This document shows, one piece after another, positions 37,320 to 44,801 of a DNA stretch of 64,000 bases. This DNA comes from Fumia sp045121595. GTDB lineage: Bacteria > Bacillota > Clostridia > Oscillospirales > Ruminococcaceae. Each line of letters starts with the position of its first letter. Position 1 is the first letter of the stretch. Made by a program: the position numbers and the translations under genes. The notes below the pieces were generated by a model. That model searched no databases and had not been told where the DNA came from. It worked only from the letters and a program-made list of their open reading frames with translations. The DNA lies in NCBI GenBank assembly GCA_045121595.1, contig JBGVGI010000101.1, positions 42,538-106,537 of the forward strand. Direction: 5' to 3'.

Positions 37320-38618
37320 ATGAAGCAAAAAAATATTCTGTTTCTGCTTGTTGCCTGTCTTGCAGTCGGAGGATTTCTGACGACTGTTGCTTTTGTGAGT
37401 GATATTTTTGCAGGTGCAAACTCCGTTATGGTTGAAACTGTATATGATCCTGAGAATTTTATAAACGCGCCCGAAAACGAGGGTGGCGTTCCTTTCTTTG
37501 AGGAGATATCCGAGTCTTCGGAAGAACTCAGTGAAGAAATTTCTGAAAGCTTCGAAATAAGTGAAGAAAGCAGTGAGGAGCCTTCAAAGGTTGAAAGCAA
37601 ACCCGAAAGTAAGCCTGAGAGCAAACCCGAGCCTTCCCGTCCCGAGAGCAAACCTGAAAGTAAACCCGAGAGCAAACCGGGGCCTCAGGATGCGCCCGAG
37701 TACAGTACTCCTTCGGCTCCGCCCAAGGAACCTTCACGCCCTGAGAGTAAACCTGAGCCATCTCGTCCCGAGAGTAAGCCTGAAAGCAAACCTGAATCTA
37801 CAAAACCGTCGGAACCTCCCGTAGCTTCCGAACCGCAGAGTGATATAACGGTTAAGGTTAAGGTTTCAGGGGAAAACGTTGAGATGTCGGCGCTTGATGC
37901 CATCAGCAAAATTGTTGAGGGTGAAATGGGTTCGTCATTCAGTGTTGAAGCTTTGAAAGCTCAGGCGGTTGCGGCTTATACCTATGTAAAATACCAGAAC
38001 AAATCGGGCTCTGTGCCGTCACTGCCTATGAGAAATCCTTCCGACAAGGTAAAAAATGCGGTATCTTCGGTACTCGGTGAGGCTATTTATTATAACGGAA
38101 GCTATGCGTTTACCCCTTACCATGCCACTTCTTCGGGAAGAACAAATTCTTCTGCCGAAGTGTGGGGAGGAAGCTACAGCTATCTTACTAACGTTGTGAG
38201 TGCTTACGACCCGACTGCTTCTTATAAAAACCGTGAAACTGTGATCGATATGGCAACTGTTAAAACCAAAACTGAGAAATATCTTGGTATAACCTTGGAT
38301 GAAACTGACCCCGAAGGATGGTTTGAAATTACAAATGCAAATTCGGGCGGATACGTACAGAAAATGACAGTTACCGACATCGACGGTAACACACAAACTA
38401 TTACGGGAAGAAAACTCCGTGAAAATATTTTAGAGTATGCACTCAAAAGCCATGCTTTTACCTTTACCTATGAAGACGGGAACTTTGTATTTGTGACAAA
38501 TGGCTACGGACACGGCGTCGGTATGAGCCAGACGGGTGCCAACGGATACGCAAATAACGAAGGCTGGACGTACAAGGATATACTTTCACATTACTACCCC
38601 GGAACAAGTATAAAATGA
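37320..38618 (+). CDS. SpoIID/LytB-domain protein with a repetitive linker
   Basis: 432 residues. An N-terminal membrane anchor or signal segment (about 5-30), an acidic Ser/Glu region, a 70-residue SKPE-repeat linker (about 88-162), then a SpoIID/LytB lytic transglycosylase-like domain. The family motifs are seen: IVEGEMGSSFSVEALKAQAV with the catalytic-type glutamate, the AVWG-like AEVWGGSYSYL and GYGHGVGMSQTGANGYA near the end. SpoIID enzymes cleave denuded glycan during engulfment; the repetitive spacer suggests instead a wall-spanning surface version. The gene ends the desulfurase-thiI transcript. Confidence 0.9.
   Translation: MKQKNILFLLVACLAVGGFLTTVAFVSDIFAGANSVMVETVYDPENFINAPENEGGVPFFEEISESSEELSEEISESFEISEESSEEPSKVESKPESKPESKPEPSRPESKPESKPESKPGPQDAPEYSTPSAPPKEPSRPESKPEPSRPESKPESKPESTKPSEPPVASEPQSDITVKVKVSGENVEMSALDAISKIVEGEMGSSFSVEALKAQAVAAYTYVKYQNKSGSVPSLPMRNPSDKVKNAVSSVLGEAIYYNGSYAFTPYHATSSGRTNSSAEVWGGSYSYLTNVVSAYDPTASYKNRETVIDMATVKTKTEKYLGITLDETDPEGWFEITNANSGGYVQKMTVTDIDGNTQTITGRKLRENILEYALKSHAFTFTYEDGNFVFVTNGYGHGVGMSQTGANGYANNEGWTYKDILSHYYPGTSIK
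37590..37800 (+). repeat. In-frame repeat region encoding SKPE motifs
   Basis: Degenerate direct repeats of about 12 bases (codons for Ser-Lys-Pro-Glu, with PRPE variants) occur in two blocks inside the SpoIID-like gene, separated by an unrelated stretch at about 37680-37735. Copy number could vary by slippage without frame loss, since repeat units are multiples of three. Confidence 0.8.
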
Positions 38619-38619
38619 T

Positions 38620-38652
38620 AAAAAGTGCCGTTCAAAATGAACGGCACTTTTT
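38620..38652 (+). terminator. Terminator after the SpoIID-like gene
   Basis: Stem AAAGTGCCGTTCA / TGAACGGCACTTT with a three-base loop and T-run. Symmetrical, so it may also end the surface-protein transcript coming from the right. Confidence 0.92.
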
Positions 38653-38686
38653 TGAAACAATTTGTTAGAATTTTAAAAGTAAAATT

Positions 38687-40363
38687 TTAGTTTTCATCCC
38701 CAAATATTACAGCACGGAAGTCACCTTTCCAGTTATAACTTTTCATTGTGTCGGTTGCGCCATATACTGTTATGGGTTTGTAACTGCCTACAACAAACAT
38801 ATCTGTAGAATCAGTGTTAAAGTTGCCATTCAATGTTACCGTGGCAAGAGCGGTGCAGTTTGCAGCAATGCGCCATGCGTCAGTGTTTTTAGTTACTGTG
38901 AAGGAGCTTAAATCAAGAGACGCAAGACTTGTACAACTATGGAACATAGAGCGCATATTTTTACAATTTCTTGTGTCAAAGTTTGTTACATCTATATTTG
39001 AAAGAGCACTGCATTCTGAGAACATAGACATCATATTTGTGACTTTTTGGGTGTCAAAACCGCTTACGTCAAGTTTTCTTACATTGTTGCAGTTAAGGAA
39101 CATATAATGCATATCTGAAACAAGCGAGGTGTCAAGAATTTCAAGCCCGTTGATTTCTGTTGCACGTGTAAAATCACTAAAAGACCACGAAGCATTTATA
39201 AGATAAATTTTTCCCGAACCGTTACCGGATATAGTAAGTGTTTTCTTTCCTTCTTTATCCGACGTAACATAACATTTTATTTCGCCAATGTTGTCAACGT
39301 CTGCGTTCCATTCTTCCAGTGCGTTTTCCATTGTAGATTCGGAAGCTTTATCAACAATGTAGATTTTGTCAATTTCTGATTTCTCAGTTTCTTTCGATTT
39401 GTACCAGTTTTTTCCGTAATTAAGAGCGGGAGAGTGATTTGTGCCGGGAGTAACGTTCAAAACACATTTTTCAGAAGATGTAAATTTTGAGTTGGAATTC
39501 AATGTATTTTTAGCAAACACTTTATAAATGCCACTGTCGATAAAAGATGCGTCTTCGATAACATAGCAGTTGTCAGTGGCACCAGGGATTTCTATTTCAT
39601 TTTTGTACCACTGGTAGGAAAGAGCTCCGTTAACGGAATCAACAGTAACTGAAAGTTCGATTTTGTCGCCTTCTGTTACGGTTTTTTCTTTGGGGAGATT
39701 TACGGAGAAGGAGGGTTTGGTGGCTTCAGAGGACGAGGTTGAAGAGCCGCCTGCAGAACCGCCGTAGCTTCCACCATAACCGCCGCCAGAACTGCCACCA
39801 GATACAGGTTTGTCTGCAGAGGGTTTGGTTGCCTGAGTGTCAGATGAAGGGTTGTCGAGGATTGTTGCGTTGCCGTTTACTTCGTCAAAATAATAGTTTT
39901 TGCCGTTGACGGTAATAGAACCTGTCTGCATAGCACCGTCTTTGCCCAGATAATAGGTTTCGCCTTTGATGTTAACGAGTCCTGTCTGCATAGCACCGTC
40001 GGAATTAAAGAAATACCATTTGCTGTTAACTTTAGCCCAATTACGAGCCATGGCGCCGTTAGATTTCAAATAATACCATGTGTTACCGTCTTTGAGCCAA
40101 CCTTCAGACATTGCTCCACTGGATTTCAGGTGATACCATTCGCCGTTGATAAGTTTCCAGCTGGTCTGCATATCGCCTGATTCGTTAAAATAATACCATG
40201 TGTTATCAATGTTTTCCCAACCGGTAACTTTCTGACCATTGGAAGTGTAATTCCAGTTGTTGTTGGTTTTAATCCATGTAGCAGATGCTGTTATTGTGCT
40301 GAACATTGAAGTTGTTGCGATAGCTACTAAAAGGATGAGTGATAATAAACTTTTCTTTTTCAT
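38687..40363 (-). CDS. Secreted choline-binding-repeat/BspA-type surface protein
   Basis: 558 residues with a Sec signal peptide (about 1-28). About seven cell-wall-binding repeats of 20 residues follow (30-170; repeated W(Y)Y(F/L)-x4-GAM(Q/A) units), then a Gly/Ser linker, an Ig-like domain (about 228-305) and a C-terminal BspA/DUF285 repeat region (about 395-530; FDTQKVTNMMSMFSEC-type units). The repeats imply non-covalent attachment to wall teichoic acid or polysaccharide, and the BspA part usually mediates adhesion. A perfect consensus promoter overlapped by palindromes lies upstream. Confidence 0.88.
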   Translation of the reverse strand: MKKKSLLSLILLVAIATTSMFSTITASATWIKTNNNWNYTSNGQKVTGWENIDNTWYYFNESGDMQTSWKLINGEWYHLKSSGAMSEGWLKDGNTWYYLKSNGAMARNWAKVNSKWYFFNSDGAMQTGLVNIKGETYYLGKDGAMQTGSITVNGKNYYFDEVNGNATILDNPSSDTQATKPSADKPVSGGSSGGGYGGSYGGSAGGSSTSSSEATKPSFSVNLPKEKTVTEGDKIELSVTVDSVNGALSYQWYKNEIEIPGATDNCYVIEDASFIDSGIYKVFAKNTLNSNSKFTSSEKCVLNVTPGTNHSPALNYGKNWYKSKETEKSEIDKIYIVDKASESTMENALEEWNADVDNIGEIKCYVTSDKEGKKTLTISGNGSGKIYLINASWSFSDFTRATEINGLEILDTSLVSDMHYMFLNCNNVRKLDVSGFDTQKVTNMMSMFSECSALSNIDVTNFDTRNCKNMRSMFHSCTSLASLDLSSFTVTKNTDAWRIAANCTALATVTLNGNFNTDSTDMFVVGSYKPITVYGATDTMKSYNWKGDFRAVIFGDEN

Positions 40364-40448
40364 GATGATTTTCCTTTCTGATCTTGTTTCTTATGAAGAA
40401 AAATAATATGTGAAATTAAAAACAGCGTTTATTAAACTTCACTTTAAC

Positions 40449-40477
40449 ATTATACACCTAAAGGTTAATATTGTCAA
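40449..40477 (-). promoter_or_regulatory. Perfect consensus sigma-A promoter of the surface-protein gene
   Basis: Minus-strand TTGACA (40477-40472), exactly 17 bases, TATAAT (40454-40449). A promoter this strong normally needs repression, and two palindromic sites overlap it. The leader to the ATG is about 80 bases and ends in GAAAGGA. Confidence 0.85.
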
Positions 40478-40486
40478 CCTTTAGGT
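40456..40486. promoter_or_regulatory. Paired operator palindromes in the XRE/surface-protein gap
   Basis: Two near-palindromic 10-mers, ACCTAAAGGT (40456-40465) and ACCTTTAGGT (40477-40486), form a perfect 11-bp inverted repeat (40456-40466 with 40476-40486). One lies in the spacer and one overlaps the -35 element of the surface-protein promoter. They are the likely operators of the divergently encoded XRE protein. Confidence 0.7.
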
Positions 40487-40547
40487 TGTTAATATTAAAC
40501 TATAAATGAAGTATAATACCCTTAAGTATTATTTAAGGAGTGAAATT

Positions 40548-40865
40548 ATGGTGGAGATTGATTTAACTGCGATAGGTAATCGTATTGTTGGTGAAAGGAA
40601 ACGTAATAACATCACTCAGGAACAGTTGGCTGAAAAAATGAACGTATCTATACAAATGATTTCAAACCTTGAACGAGGCAACAAAGCAATTAAAATTAGC
40701 AATCTTTTAAATCTGTCACAAATTCTGGGTGTAAGCACAGATTATATTTTGACCGGTAAAAAGAATTTAACCGAAAAAATGGATATAATTAAGAAAATGG
40801 AAAATTTATCTGATGAGGATTATGATATAATAGAAACTCTCATAGATAAGCTTTCCAAAAAGTAA
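40548..40865 (+). CDS. Small XRE family repressor
   Basis: 105 residues from the ATG at 40548 (AAGGAG upstream). Residues about 8-62 are a helix-turn-helix of the Cro/CI type (GNRIVGERKRNNITQEQLAEKM, SIQMISNLERG). The rest is a short acidic helical tail, probably for dimerisation. A TATAAT at 40512-40517 can serve as -10. Its position facing a consensus promoter covered by two matching palindromes indicates that it represses the surface-protein gene and probably itself (inference). Confidence 0.88.
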   Translation: MVEIDLTAIGNRIVGERKRNNITQEQLAEKMNVSIQMISNLERGNKAIKISNLLNLSQILGVSTDYILTGKKNLTEKMDIIKKMENLSDEDYDIIETLIDKLSKK

Positions 40866-40870
40866 ACAGT

Positions 40871-40900
40871 AAAAAACCACGCCGAAGCGTGGTTTTGTTT
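40871..40900. terminator. Terminator between convergent XRE and AraC genes
   Basis: Stem AAAACCACGC / GCGTGGTTTT with a CGAA loop and flanking A and T runs; usable in both directions. Confidence 0.88.
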
Positions 40901-40906
40901 ATATGC

Positions 40907-41737
40907 TCAGACTTTTTTTGATGGCAGGGTGCCGAAAAACTTTTTGTAGGTTTTGGAAAAATAGGAGAGATTTTTAAATCCGCTTAACTCTGCGCTTTCA
41001 CTGACGTTGTATTTTCCTGAAATAATAAGGTTTCGTGCGTTATGACAACGGACGAAGTTTATATACTCAACTGGGGTGCGGTGGGTGATTTCCTTAAAAA
41101 TTCTGCAAAAATAATATTTGCTGAATCCGATATGGTCACAGATTTCCTCTATCGTTATTTCTTTGTTGAAATGGGTACGGATGTAACCGATTGCAGATTT
41201 TACCGTTTCAACGCGTTTATCGGTAAATGAATTTTTGGCGGTTTTTTCCTCGAGTTGATTACGGCTTAAGTATAAAAGTAATTCCAATGCGTAAATTTTC
41301 ATAGCGGGTTTGTAATGCCACTTTTGTTCGTCCCATTCTTTTATTATTCTTTCAAAATAACGAACAGCATCAGGATCATTTATGATTTCATTAAAAAACA
41401 TTCTGTTTACATGTATATCAAAATATTCACAAAGGGATTTATCAATGATAAGGCAGTAATATTTACAGGTGTCGGTGGCAGAATTGAATCCGTGCAGGGT
41501 GTTTGAATTAACTACGACGATATCACCTTTTTTGGTGTGAAATTCTTCGGCACCAAGATGAACTATGCCTTCACCTTCCACGTAATACAAAACCTCAATA
41601 TTTTCGTGCCAGTGCTGATAACAGGCACATGATAATCCTTTTGAGCAGACGTCAAAATGAAATATGATGGGAAATTGTGAGTTCAGAAATGAATGGTCCT
41701 CGTAATATGAAACAAATTCAATGTTTTTGGTTGCCAT
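40907..41737 (-). CDS. AraC family transcriptional regulator
   Basis: About 276 residues from the ATG at 41737 (AGAGGGG upstream; the in-frame extension to 41839 lacks a site). The N-terminal cupin domain includes QHWHENIEVLYYVEGEG. The C-terminal double helix-turn-helix (about 175-275) has TIEEICDHIGFSKYYFCRIFKEITHRTP and SAELSGFKNLSYFSKTYKKFFG. It is divergent to the isomerase-oxidoreductase-isomerase operon and is its likely regulator, responding to a sugar intermediate. Confidence 0.9.
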   Translation of the reverse strand: MATKNIEFVSYYEDHSFLNSQFPIIFHFDVCSKGLSCACYQHWHENIEVLYYVEGEGIVHLGAEEFHTKKGDIVVVNSNTLHGFNSATDTCKYYCLIIDKSLCEYFDIHVNRMFFNEIINDPDAVRYFERIIKEWDEQKWHYKPAMKIYALELLLYLSRNQLEEKTAKNSFTDKRVETVKSAIGYIRTHFNKEITIEEICDHIGFSKYYFCRIFKEITHRTPVEYINFVRCHNARNLIISGKYNVSESAELSGFKNLSYFSKTYKKFFGTLPSKKV

Positions 41738-41779
41738 AAAACCCCTCTTTCCCCAAAAGCAATATTGTGTTAATTTTAG

Positions 41780-41852
41780 GCAAAATTTTTGCTTTACTTT
41801 TTTTGTAGTTATTATACAATAAATATGTAGAACAGTCAACTGTTATTGACTG
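41780..41852 (+). promoter_or_regulatory. Promoter and palindromes of the sugar oxidoreductase operon
   Basis: A candidate promoter TTTACT (41793-41798), 16 bases, TACAAT (41815-41820) precedes the operon. A palindrome GCAAAA-T-TTTTGC (41780-41792) abuts its -35, and an inverted repeat CAGTCAA-6-TTGACTG (41833-41852) lies just downstream of its -10. Either could bind the divergent AraC regulator. Confidence 0.5.
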
Positions 41853-41889
41853 AATTTTTTATCTTGATAAGATTGAAAGGAAGAAAATT

Positions 41890-42732
41890 ATGTATCAATT
41901 TCCTATAGGTGCTATGCTCCATTCTTTCAGGCTCAGTGTTCCCGAAGCATTGAAAAAAGTATCCGAACTCGGACTTCAGGGTATTCAGACCAATGCTGCC
42001 AGTGGTGAACTTTCCCCGTGGGAACTCAAAGGTGAAAAGAAAAAAGAATTTTTGAAGATGGTTAAAGATAACGGACTTGTAATCTCTGCTCTTTGCGGTG
42101 ACTTGGGACACGGTTTCGGTGACCCTGAAAAGAACCCGAAGCTTATTGAAGACTCAAAACGTATTCTTGACCTTGCAAAAGAGCTTGATACCAATATCGT
42201 TACAACACATATAGGCGTTGTACCCGCTGACCCCAATCACGACCGCTATAAAATTATGCAGGAAGCTTGTTTTGAACTTGCACAGTATGCAGATTCAATG
42301 GACGCACACTTTGCTATTGAAACGGGACCTGAAACCGCAGTGGTTTTAAAAGGTTTCCTTGACACCTTGCATTCAACGGGCGTTGCAGTAAACTTAGACC
42401 CTGCAAACTTTATGATGGTAACCGAAGACGACCCCGTTCAGGCGGTGTATACACTTAAAGATTATATCGTGCATACCCACGCTAAAGACGGCAAGAGAAA
42501 TTATTACGTTGATCCTGAAATCATCTACGGCCTTGTTGAAGCAGAAATGCTTGAAAGTCCTTCTTTCAACGAGCTTCCTCTCGGTACAGGTAAGGTTGAC
42601 TTCCCCAATTACTTAAAAGCTCTCGAAGATATCGGTTACAGAGGTTTCCTCACAATCGAAAGAGAAGTAGGCGAAAACCCTGCTGCCGACATTGAAACTG
42701 CAGCTAATTTCTTGAGAAAAATTATCGGATAG
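41890..42732 (+). CDS. Sugar phosphate isomerase/epimerase family TIM-barrel protein
   Basis: 280 residues of the AP-endonuclease-2/xylose-isomerase-like TIM barrel superfamily. Candidate metal ligands are the glutamate in FAIETGPET, the aspartate/asparagine in VNLDPANFMM, HTHAKDGK and the C-terminal glutamate in FLTIEREVG. Members include inosose dehydratases, hydroxypyruvate isomerases and 3-keto-sugar lyases. First gene of a three-gene operon with an oxidoreductase and a second member of the same fold. The exact reaction is not predictable. Confidence 0.82.
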   Translation: MYQFPIGAMLHSFRLSVPEALKKVSELGLQGIQTNAASGELSPWELKGEKKKEFLKMVKDNGLVISALCGDLGHGFGDPEKNPKLIEDSKRILDLAKELDTNIVTTHIGVVPADPNHDRYKIMQEACFELAQYADSMDAHFAIETGPETAVVLKGFLDTLHSTGVAVNLDPANFMMVTEDDPVQAVYTLKDYIVHTHAKDGKRNYYVDPEIIYGLVEAEMLESPSFNELPLGTGKVDFPNYLKALEDIGYRGFLTIEREVGENPAADIETAANFLRKIIG

Positions 42733-42743
42733 GAGAATTTATT

Positions 42744-43802
42744 ATGGCTAAAATTAAAGTAGGCGTTATCGGTGTAGGTAACATTTCACATGAGCACATC
42801 AACGGATATATCGCAAATCCCGACGTTGAGCTTTATGCATTCTGTGACATCAACGAAGCTCAGCTTAAAAAGATGGGTGAAAAGTTCGGCATTACAAGAC
42901 TTTATACTGACATTAACGAGTTTTTGAAACTTGATATCGATGCAGTAAGCGTATGTACCTGGAACTCTGCTCACGCGCCCTGTACGATTGCTGCTCTCAA
43001 TGCAGGTAAACACGTTTTGTGCGAAAAACCTATGGCTACCAGTGAAGCAGAAGCAAAAGAAATGCTTGAAGCTGCAAAGAGAAACAACAAACTTCTTATG
43101 ATCGGTTTCGTTCGCCGTTACGGTAACGACTGTGCAGTTGTTCAGGATTTCATCGAAAACGACAACCTCGGTGATATTTATTATGCTAAGGCTACATATA
43201 CACGCCGTAACGGTAACCCCGGTGGTTGGTTTGGTGATAAATCCCGTTCTGCAGGCGGTCCTCTTATCGACCTTGGCGTTCACGTTATCGACCTTACACG
43301 TTACCTTATGGGTAACCCCAAACCCGTATCTGTTTACGGTGCTACTTTCCAGAAACTTTTTAACCGTCCCCACATCAAAGGTGCTGCAGGTTATAAATCC
43401 ATCTCCGCAAGTGCTAATGATATCTGCGATGTAGAAGATGCAGTAACAGCACTCGTTCGTTACGATAACGGCGCTGTTTTGTCGGTTGAAGCAAGTTTCT
43501 CCCTTAACGTTAAAAAAGACGACGGCAAAATTGAACTCTTTGGTACAAAAGGTGGCATTCAGATGAATCCTGAAGTTGAACTTTATACCGAAATGAACAA
43601 CTATCTTGTAAACGTTGATTTCAATATGTCCACAGCTCTTGATTTTACAGGACTTTTCCAGAAAGAAATCGACCATTATGTGGATTGTGTAATCAACGGT
43701 ACTGAATGTAAATCTCCTGCTGAAGATGGTGTTCAGATTATGAAGATTCTCGATGCTATTTATGAATCTGCACGTACAGGTCACGAAGTTGTTATCAAAT
43801 AA
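42744..43802 (+). CDS. Gfo/Idh/MocA family oxidoreductase
   Basis: 352-residue NAD(P)-dependent dehydrogenase. An N-terminal Rossmann fold begins VGVIGVGNISHEHINGY; the family CEKPMATS motif (lysine of the catalytic set) is at about 94-101; the C-terminal alpha/beta domain holds GGPLIDLGVHVIDLTRYLMG with the aspartate-histidine pair expected for substrate hydroxyl oxidation. Such enzymes oxidise inositols or a sugar C3 hydroxyl. It is flanked by two TIM-barrel isomerase-like genes with short gaps (11 and 10 bases). Confidence 0.9.
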   Translation: MAKIKVGVIGVGNISHEHINGYIANPDVELYAFCDINEAQLKKMGEKFGITRLYTDINEFLKLDIDAVSVCTWNSAHAPCTIAALNAGKHVLCEKPMATSEAEAKEMLEAAKRNNKLLMIGFVRRYGNDCAVVQDFIENDNLGDIYYAKATYTRRNGNPGGWFGDKSRSAGGPLIDLGVHVIDLTRYLMGNPKPVSVYGATFQKLFNRPHIKGAAGYKSISASANDICDVEDAVTALVRYDNGAVLSVEASFSLNVKKDDGKIELFGTKGGIQMNPEVELYTEMNNYLVNVDFNMSTALDFTGLFQKEIDHYVDCVINGTECKSPAEDGVQIMKILDAIYESARTGHEVVIK

Positions 43803-43812
43803 GGAGAAAATT

Positions 43813-44700
43813 ATGAAAATTTCTGTAAGTTCTTATAGTTTTAATCAGTGTTATAATGCCGGTACTCTTAACCAGTTGTCTTTTATCCAGGTTGCAAAGG
43901 ATATGGGATTTGATGCAGTTGAGTTTACCGACCTTAACCCCCATGACGGTTCAACTATAATGGAGTATGCAAAGAAAATCAAGGCAGAATGCGACCGCCT
44001 TGGAATGGTAATTTCAAACTATACAATCGGCGCAGATTTTTTGAATTCCGCCGGCGGAAGTCTGGAAAGCGAAATTGAAAGATTAAAAACCAAAGTTGAT
44101 GTGGCAGAAGCTTTAGGTACTAAAAGTATGCGTCACGATGCAAGCGGAGGCAAAGGATTTAAACCCGGAGAAAGAAAATATCGCGGTTTTGACGATGTTT
44201 TGCCAATAATTGCAAAAGGATGCAGGGAAGTTACCGAGTATGCCGCTACAAAAGGCATCAGAACAATGGTTGAAAATCATGGATTTTTCTGTCAGGACAG
44301 CAGACGTGTTGAAAAACTCGTAAACACTGTAGCACACGAAAATTTCGGACTTCTTTGCGATATGGGTAACTTTACCTGTGCCGATGAAGACCCTGCAATT
44401 TCTTTCGGAAGAGTTGCAAACTATGCTTTCTATATCCATGCAAAGGATTTTCATATCAAGAGTGGCAATGGTTATAACCCTGGTGAAGGATTCTTCCAGA
44501 GCCGAAACGGTTCCTTCTTAAGAGGTGCTATTATCGGACATGGTGACGTTCCTGTATTAAACTGCCTCAGAGCGTTGAAACAGGCAGACTATGACGGATA
44601 TATAGGTATCGAGTTTGAAGGTATTGAAGATCCGATGATCGGTGTTAAAATAGGTCTTGCAAACTTAAGAAAAATGGTAAAAGAAGTTTACGGTGAATAA
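43813..44700 (+). CDS. Sugar phosphate isomerase/epimerase family TIM-barrel protein
   Basis: 295 residues from the ATG at 43813 with AAGGAG upstream. Same superfamily as the gene at 41890 but clearly a different subfamily. Candidate metal ligands are in AVEFTDLNP, TMVENHGFF, LLCDMGNFTC, HAKDFHIK and the C-terminal IGIEFEGIED. Last gene of the operon, directly before a strong terminator. It probably catalyses isomerisation or elimination on the ketone made by the oxidoreductase (inference). Confidence 0.82.
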   Translation: MKISVSSYSFNQCYNAGTLNQLSFIQVAKDMGFDAVEFTDLNPHDGSTIMEYAKKIKAECDRLGMVISNYTIGADFLNSAGGSLESEIERLKTKVDVAEALGTKSMRHDASGGKGFKPGERKYRGFDDVLPIIAKGCREVTEYAATKGIRTMVENHGFFCQDSRRVEKLVNTVAHENFGLLCDMGNFTCADEDPAISFGRVANYAFYIHAKDFHIKSGNGYNPGEGFFQSRNGSFLRGAIIGHGDVPVLNCLRALKQADYDGYIGIEFEGIEDPMIGVKIGLANLRKMVKEVYGE

Positions 44701-44709
44701 AAAATTTAC

Positions 44710-44739
44710 AAAAACCCGACAATTTTGTCGGGTTTTTTT
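44710..44739 (+). terminator. Terminator of the sugar oxidoreductase operon
   Basis: Stem AAAACCCGACAA / TTGTCGGGTTTT with a two-base centre and a seven-T run, 10 bases after the last stop codon. Confidence 0.92.
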
Positions 44740-44740
44740 A

Positions 44741-44769
44741 TTGTAAAGAAAAGCCTTTTATTGTATAAT
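44741..44769 (+). promoter_or_regulatory. Sigma-A type promoter of pcrA
   Basis: TTGTAA (44741-44746), 17-base spacer, TATAAT (44764-44769), starting directly after the preceding terminator. Confidence 0.75.
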
Positions 44770-44801
44770 GGTAATATCATATCAAAGAAAGGCAAATTTC
44801 T

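Noticed and set aside
37590..37800. Regular short repeats as a possible CRISPR array
   Set aside because: Units are about 12 bases, contiguous, in frame and encode SKPE; there are no spacers.
41737..41839. N-terminal extension of the AraC gene (start at 41839)
   Set aside because: It would run through the intergenic promoter region; the ATG at 41737 has a ribosome site and begins the conserved domain.
42786..43784. 332-codon open frame antisense to the Gfo/Idh/MocA gene
   Set aside because: It is a mirror of a well-conserved enzyme gene, has abnormal Cys/Ile/Phe-rich composition, no ribosome site and no recognisable domain.
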